DNA of 8,968 nucleotides from an uncultured bacterium. GTDB lineage: Bacteria; Planctomycetota; UBA1135; GCA-002686595. A program made the translations under genes and the position numbers. The notes under the pieces are model-generated. The model worked only from the letters and a program-made list of their open reading frames with translations, was not told where the DNA came from and ran no database searches. Below are positions 5,750 through 8,968 of the stretch, in pieces (positions within the stretch are counted from its first letter, which is position 1; each line of letters starts with the position of its first letter). Location of the stretch: contig CADEGS010000101.1 in the NCBI GenBank assembly GCA_902826945.1, positions 1-8,968 of the forward strand, written 5' to 3'.

Positions 5750-7663
5750 CTAGACCACGTTCACGACCTCGTTCAGGAGCTCGTCCTGCACCGTGATCAC
5801 GCGCGCGTTGGCCTGGAAGCCGCGCTGCGCCTCGATCAGGTGCACGAACTCGGTCGCCGTGTCCACGTTCGAGCTCTCGAGCGCGCCGCCGATCACCTCG
5901 CCGGAGGCGCCCACCAGGCCCGCGCCGAGCACGCGCGTGCCGCTGTTGGCGGACACGCGCAGGTAGCTGCCGCCGACGTCCTCGAGGCCGGCCTCGTTGG
6001 TGAAGGTCGCGACGCCGAAGGAGCCCAGCTCCTGCGTCTCGCCGTTCGAGAAGAAGCCCAGCACCGTGCCCTCGCTCGTGACCTCCATGTTCACGAGCTC
6101 GCCGGGCCCGAAGCCGTCCTGGAAGTCCGCCACCGCGCTGGCCGGCGTGCCGAACTGCGTCAGGCCGTCGAAGGCGCCGCTCGTGCCGAGCTCGAGCGCG
6201 ATCGTCTGCGTGCCGAGGCTCCCGAACTGCACCTGCAGGTCGGTCGAGGAGGGCGAGAGCAGCGAGCCGTCCGCGCCGAAGCGGATGCCGCCGATCGTGC
6301 TCGAGACCACGCTGCCCTCGGCGTCGGGGACGCTGCCGTCGAGGTTCCAGGTGCCGTCGTCCTGGCGCTCGAAGGCGAGCGTCAGGACGTGCGCGGTGCC
6401 GACCGAGTCGAAGACCTCGATCGAGGACGTGACGCGGTCGGGGCCGGTGCCGTTCGTCGCCACCGTGAAGAAGTGCGAGGCCCAGTCGGTGCCGCCCGAG
6501 GCGTTCGTGGCGTCGGTCAGGAGCAGGCTGAGCTCGGACTCGCCCGTCGCGTCCGCCTGCACGCCGATGCGGCCGGTGTCCGCGTCGAAGGTGACCGTGG
6601 CGTCGTCGAAGCTCGCGCCCAGGAAGTCGATCAGGTCGCCCAGCGTCGTGCCGTCGGTGCCGTAGGTGAACGAGCCGACGACCGGCGTGCCGTCCGAGGC
6701 CGTGCCGGTCAGCCGGATCACGTCGCCGGTCTGGTAGTCCACCTCGTTCGAGACGAGATCGTTCAGCTCGCTCGCGAGCGAGGCCGGGCTCTCGGTGCCC
6801 TGCGCGAAGTCGGCCAGGCCGATCAGCGACTTCAGGTCGCTGCCCGTGTCGCCCTCGTTCACCTGCACGCTCGAGGCCAGGCCGGTGCGCTCGCTCGCGA
6901 GCGAGACGACGCCCGAGGCGGCGGTCACGACGACGCCCTCGACCTGCGCGGCGATCTCGTCGGCGATCGCCTGCGCGCTGTAGCTGCCGGCGGGGATCGA
7001 GACCTCCTGCAGCGCGCCGCCGTCCACGGCGATCTCCATCGTCCACGTCTCGCCGGTCGGCACGACGAACGGGCCGGCCGCCGTGCCGGTCATCGCGGCG
7101 ACGGTGCCCTCGACGAAGGCGGAGGAGGACTCGAGCTCCTGCGCCAGCGGGCCCTCGACCTCGGCCGGCAGGTTGCCCGAGAAGCCGACGCGCGTCGTGA
7201 CCGAGGGCGGCCGGACGGCGCTCGTGTCCACCGTGAACGGCTGGCCGCTGGCGTCCAGCGCGCGGAAGCCCGAGCGCAGGTCCACCATGTTGCCCTCGGC
7301 GTCCAGCCCGAAGCTGCCGACGCGGCTGTAGAAGGTCTGGGAGCCGTTCGTGACGGCGAAGAAGCCGCGCCCTTGCAGCGCCAGGTCGAACGGGCGGCCG
7401 GTCGTGTTCAGCGCGCCCTGCTCGAAGCTCTTGTCGACGGTCGCGAGCTGCACGCCGAGGCCGCGCTGGAGCGGGTTCGTGCCGCCCAGCGTGCCGCTCG
7501 GCAGCGTGCCCGGCCGCAGCGTGACGTTGAGCAGGTCGGAGAACAGCGCGCGCCCGGACTTGAAGCCCGGCGTGCTCGAGTTCGCCAGGTTGTTGCCGAT
7601 CACGTCGATCCAGCTCTGGTGGGCGCGCAGCCCGCCGAGGGCGGAGAGGAAGGAGCCTGCCAT
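5750..7663 (-). CDS. flgE: Flagellar hook protein FlgE
   Basis: The product is 637 aa, starting at ATG 7663 and ending in TAG. It is the subunit of the flagellar hook, the flexible joint between rod and filament, and is exported by the flagellar type III system. The N-terminal rod/hook signature is clear (IDVIGNNLANSSTPGFKS, 19-36). The middle carries hook landmarks such as GRGFFAVTNGSQTFYSRVGSF (98-118, with one residue variations in the family) and a FlgE_D2-like region around 413-500. The C-terminal D0 helix is VDTATEFVHLIEAQRGFQAN (600-619) followed by the ending ELLNEVVNVV. It is longer than the roughly 400-aa enteric form because of extra beta-rich sequence at about 165-390, part of which resembles flagellin-IN modules. 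It has no cysteine, so the Cys-Lys lysinoalanine hook cross-link known from spirochaetes cannot form. It lies 19 bp after flgD and is last in the operon. A weak purine run (AAGAGAGAA) precedes the ATG. Confidence 0.97.
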   Translation of the reverse strand: MAGSFLSALGGLRAHQSWIDVIGNNLANSSTPGFKSGRALFSDLLNVTLRPGTLPSGTLGGTNPLQRGLGVQLATVDKSFEQGALNTTGRPFDLALQGRGFFAVTNGSQTFYSRVGSFGLDAEGNMVDLRSGFRALDASGQPFTVDTSAVRPPSVTTRVGFSGNLPAEVEGPLAQELESSSAFVEGTVAAMTGTAAGPFVVPTGETWTMEIAVDGGALQEVSIPAGSYSAQAIADEIAAQVEGVVVTAASGVVSLASERTGLASSVQVNEGDTGSDLKSLIGLADFAQGTESPASLASELNDLVSNEVDYQTGDVIRLTGTASDGTPVVGSFTYGTDGTTLGDLIDFLGASFDDATVTFDADTGRIGVQADATGESELSLLLTDATNASGGTDWASHFFTVATNGTGPDRVTSSIEVFDSVGTAHVLTLAFERQDDGTWNLDGSVPDAEGSVVSSTIGGIRFGADGSLLSPSSTDLQVQFGSLGTQTIALELGTSGAFDGLTQFGTPASAVADFQDGFGPGELVNMEVTSEGTVLGFFSNGETQELGSFGVATFTNEAGLEDVGGSYLRVSANSGTRVLGAGLVGASGEVIGGALESSNVDTATEFVHLIEAQRGFQANARVITVQDELLNEVVNVV

Positions 7664-7682
7664 GGGTGGTGGTTCTCTCTTG

Positions 7683-8141
7683 TCAGGAAGACTGGTCGTC
7701 GGAGCCCGTGCCGCTCTGCGGCTCGCCCTGGATCTCGTCGATGGCGGCCAGCGGCACGTCCTGGTCGTCGATGCGCAGGATCGCGAGGCCCTCCTCGATG
7801 CGCACCGAGCCGACCGTGCCGGCGCGCGTGCCGCCGGCGTCGTCGGTCCAGGTCACCTGCTTGCCGATCAGCGCGCTCCCCTGCGTGAGCTGCGAGAGCA
7901 GCGCGTTCGACTGGTTGAGCGTGATCATCGCCACGATGCTGTCGTTCAGCTCCTCGAGCTCGCTCAGGGACGAGAACGTCGCGAGCTGCGCGACGAAGTC
8001 CTCGTTCTGGACCGGCGACAGCGGGTCCTGGTTCTCGAGCTGCGTGACGAGCAGCTCGAGGAACGCGTCGCGGTCGAGCTGGCTCGAGCCGAGCGCGGCG
8101 CTCGACTGGCTCGTGGCGGACTGGATGGCGGAGACGTCCAT
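7683..8141 (-). CDS. flgD: Flagellar hook assembly (hook cap) protein FlgD, short form
   Basis: The product is 152 aa, starting at ATG 8141. FlgD caps the growing hook and guides FlgE polymerisation, then is shed. The conserved N-terminal export and cap region is unmistakable: DRDAFLELLVTQLENQDPLS (23-42) followed by NEDFVAQLATFSSLSELEEL (46-65). Residues about 88-136 (ALIGKQVTWTDDAGG through GLAILRIDDQDVPLAAIDEI) form the Tudor-like beta unit. The fibronectin/Ig-like insertion of the ~230-aa enteric FlgD is absent. Short forms of this kind are known, for example in Bacillus, so this is not a truncation. The C-terminus is a Ser/Asp/Gln-rich tail. It lies 8 bp after fliK and 19 bp before flgE, fitting a single operon. 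No Shine-Dalgarno is seen upstream. Confidence 0.95.
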   Translation of the reverse strand: MDVSAIQSATSQSSAALGSSQLDRDAFLELLVTQLENQDPLSPVQNEDFVAQLATFSSLSELEELNDSIVAMITLNQSNALLSQLTQGSALIGKQVTWTDDAGGTRAGTVGSVRIEEGLAILRIDDQDVPLAAIDEIQGEPQSGTGSDDQSS

Positions 8142-8149
8142 GGGTCGGT

Positions 8150-8968
8150 TCAGGCGTAGGTGTCCACGCCGGCGGAGGTGAGGGAGGCGAGAGCGCGTCC
8201 GCGGGGGACGCGCGGTTCGACGGCGGCCGCGGGATCCGTGCGCGCGCCGCCGCGCGCGGCGGCGAGGGCGCGCGGCTCCTGGCGCTCGCGCGGCGTGCCC
8301 GACGAGTGCGAGCCGAGCCGCAGCGCGACCTGCGAGGCCTCGATGCCGTGCTGCGCGAGCGCGACGCGCAGCTCGGGCGCCTGGCGCTCGAGCAGGTCGA
8401 GGGTCGCGGGCGAGAAGGCCTCGACGATCGCGCGCAGGCCGCCCGCGTGGCGCTCGACCTGGATCACGAGGCGCCCGAGCTCGGGCGGGTCGAGGTCCAC
8501 GCGCACGCGGCGCAGGCCGGGGTGCAGCTTCGCCTCGAGCTGGCGCAGGACGGCCGCGGCGCGCTCGAGCTCGGCGTCGCTCGCGGGCGCGGCCTGCGCG
8601 GCGGGCGCCGCGGCGGCCTTCGCGGCCGGGGCGGAGGCGGGCGCTTCCGCCGGCGCCGGCGCGCTCGCGGGGTCGGCGGAGGAATGCTGCTCTGCCGCGG
8701 CGGCGAGCGCCTCGAGCGGCGCGCTCGGCGCGGGAGCGGCGCGGACCGTCGCGTCGACCGTCGCGGGCGGGAGCGGCGGGACCAGGGTCGCGTCGAGCGC
8801 CGGAGCGTCGGTCTCGGTCGGCACGCCTGCTTCGGCGGTGGGCTCCGGCTCCGTCTCCGCGCTCGGCGCCGCGGGCGTCGGCGCGGCGGAAGGCGGCTGC
8901 GCGATCGCCGCGGGAGTCGGGACCGCAGAGGGCTCCTCGGACACCTTGGGCTCGCTGCCCTCGACGGG
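8150..8968 (-). CDS. fliK: Flagellar hook-length control protein FliK, C-terminal part, runs off right edge
   Basis: 272 codons are visible with the stop TGA at 8150-8152. The frame has no stop up to the window edge, so the true start lies outside; a GTG at 8942-8944 is in frame but unlikely to be the start. FliK is the secreted molecular ruler that sets hook length and switches export to filament proteins. Counting from that GTG, residues 1-120 are an Ala/Pro/Glu-rich linker of very low complexity, as expected for the ruler region. Residues about 125-212 form the Flg_hook (FliK C-terminal) domain: RRVRVDLDPPELGRLVIQVE (145-164), then LRAIVEAFSPATLDLLERQA (170-189) and LRVALAQHGIEASQVALRL (192-210). 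A basic, disordered tail (about 213-264) follows. The family is recognised from this domain and from its position directly before flgD and flgE. The missing N-terminus prevents a length comparison. Confidence 0.88.
   Translation of the reverse strand, partial: PVEGSEPKVSEEPSAVPTPAAIAQPPSAAPTPAAPSAETEPEPTAEAGVPTETDAPALDATLVPPLPPATVDATVRAAPAPSAPLEALAAAAEQHSSADPASAPAPAEAPASAPAAKAAAAPAAQAAPASDAELERAAAVLRQLEAKLHPGLRRVRVDLDPPELGRLVIQVERHAGGLRAIVEAFSPATLDLLERQAPELRVALAQHGIEASQVALRLGSHSSGTPRERQEPRALAAARGGARTDPAAAVEPRVPRGRALASLTSAGVDTYA

Noticed and set aside
5463..7046. 527-codon minus-strand frame overlapping flgE in another frame
   Set aside because: Arg/Gly/Asp-rich out-of-frame reading of flgE, continuing through the terminator region; no recognisable features.
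5696..7888. 730-codon plus-strand open frame opposite flgE and part of flgD
   Set aside because: It is the longest frame in the window, but its translation is A/R/V/D/H-rich noise, while the opposite strand encodes unmistakable FlgE and FlgD.
8942..8944. GTG as the start of fliK
   Set aside because: The same frame continues without a stop to the window edge in similar sequence, and FliK proteins are normally longer; the gene is better treated as partial.
1..8968. tRNA/rRNA genes, CRISPR arrays, insertion sequences, attachment sites, riboswitches
   Set aside because: Looked for on both strands by eye; nothing with the expected structure or repeats was found in the short non-coding gaps.

Overview
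This 9-kb window comes from a very GC-rich bacterial chromosome (above about 70% G+C by eye). The genes are tightly packed and show strong G/C third-position bias. Three of the six complete or start-containing genes encode predicted lipoproteins, and there is a flagellar hook operon, so the host is a flagellated, probably Gram-negative bacterium. Abundant TPR and FG-GAP/ASPIC-UnbV lipoproteins, DUF4382/DUF5666-type surface proteins, a short FlgD, and start codons without clear Shine-Dalgarno sequences fit Planctomycetota, Myxococcota or a related high-GC lineage. This placement is inference; no taxonomic marker gene is present.

Layout. Positions 1-523 (minus) hold the start of a hemerythrin-like di-iron protein that runs off the left edge. 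It diverges, across 116 bp, from a two-gene plus-strand unit at 640-3728. That unit is a lipoprotein made of about ten TPR repeats, whose stop codon overlaps (ATGA) the start of a lipoprotein with seven calcium-type DxDxDG motifs and a C-terminal ASPIC/UnbV domain. Converging on this unit, with only 13 bp between stop codons, is a minus-strand lipoprotein (3742-5466) with a DUF4382-like N-terminal domain and four DUF5666-like repeats.

The 283-bp gap at 5467-5749 is the most informative non-coding stretch. Read on the minus strand it contains a strong Rho-independent terminator for the flagellar operon. It then has a perfect 13-bp inverted repeat and, about 100 bp further on, a near-consensus sigma-54 (-24/-12) promoter placed correctly for the DUF4382/DUF5666 lipoprotein gene.

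The right third (5750-8968, minus) is the late hook operon fliK-flgD-flgE in its common order: hook-length ruler (partial at the right edge), hook cap scaffold and hook subunit. The genes are 8 and 19 bp apart and end at the terminator.

No RNA genes, insertion sequences, CRISPR arrays or signs of recent transfer were found. The most interesting points are the sigma-54 promoter with its upstream dyad, the translationally coupled TPR/ASPIC lipoprotein pair, and the architecture of the DUF4382-DUF5666 lipoprotein. No clearly new system is demonstrated.
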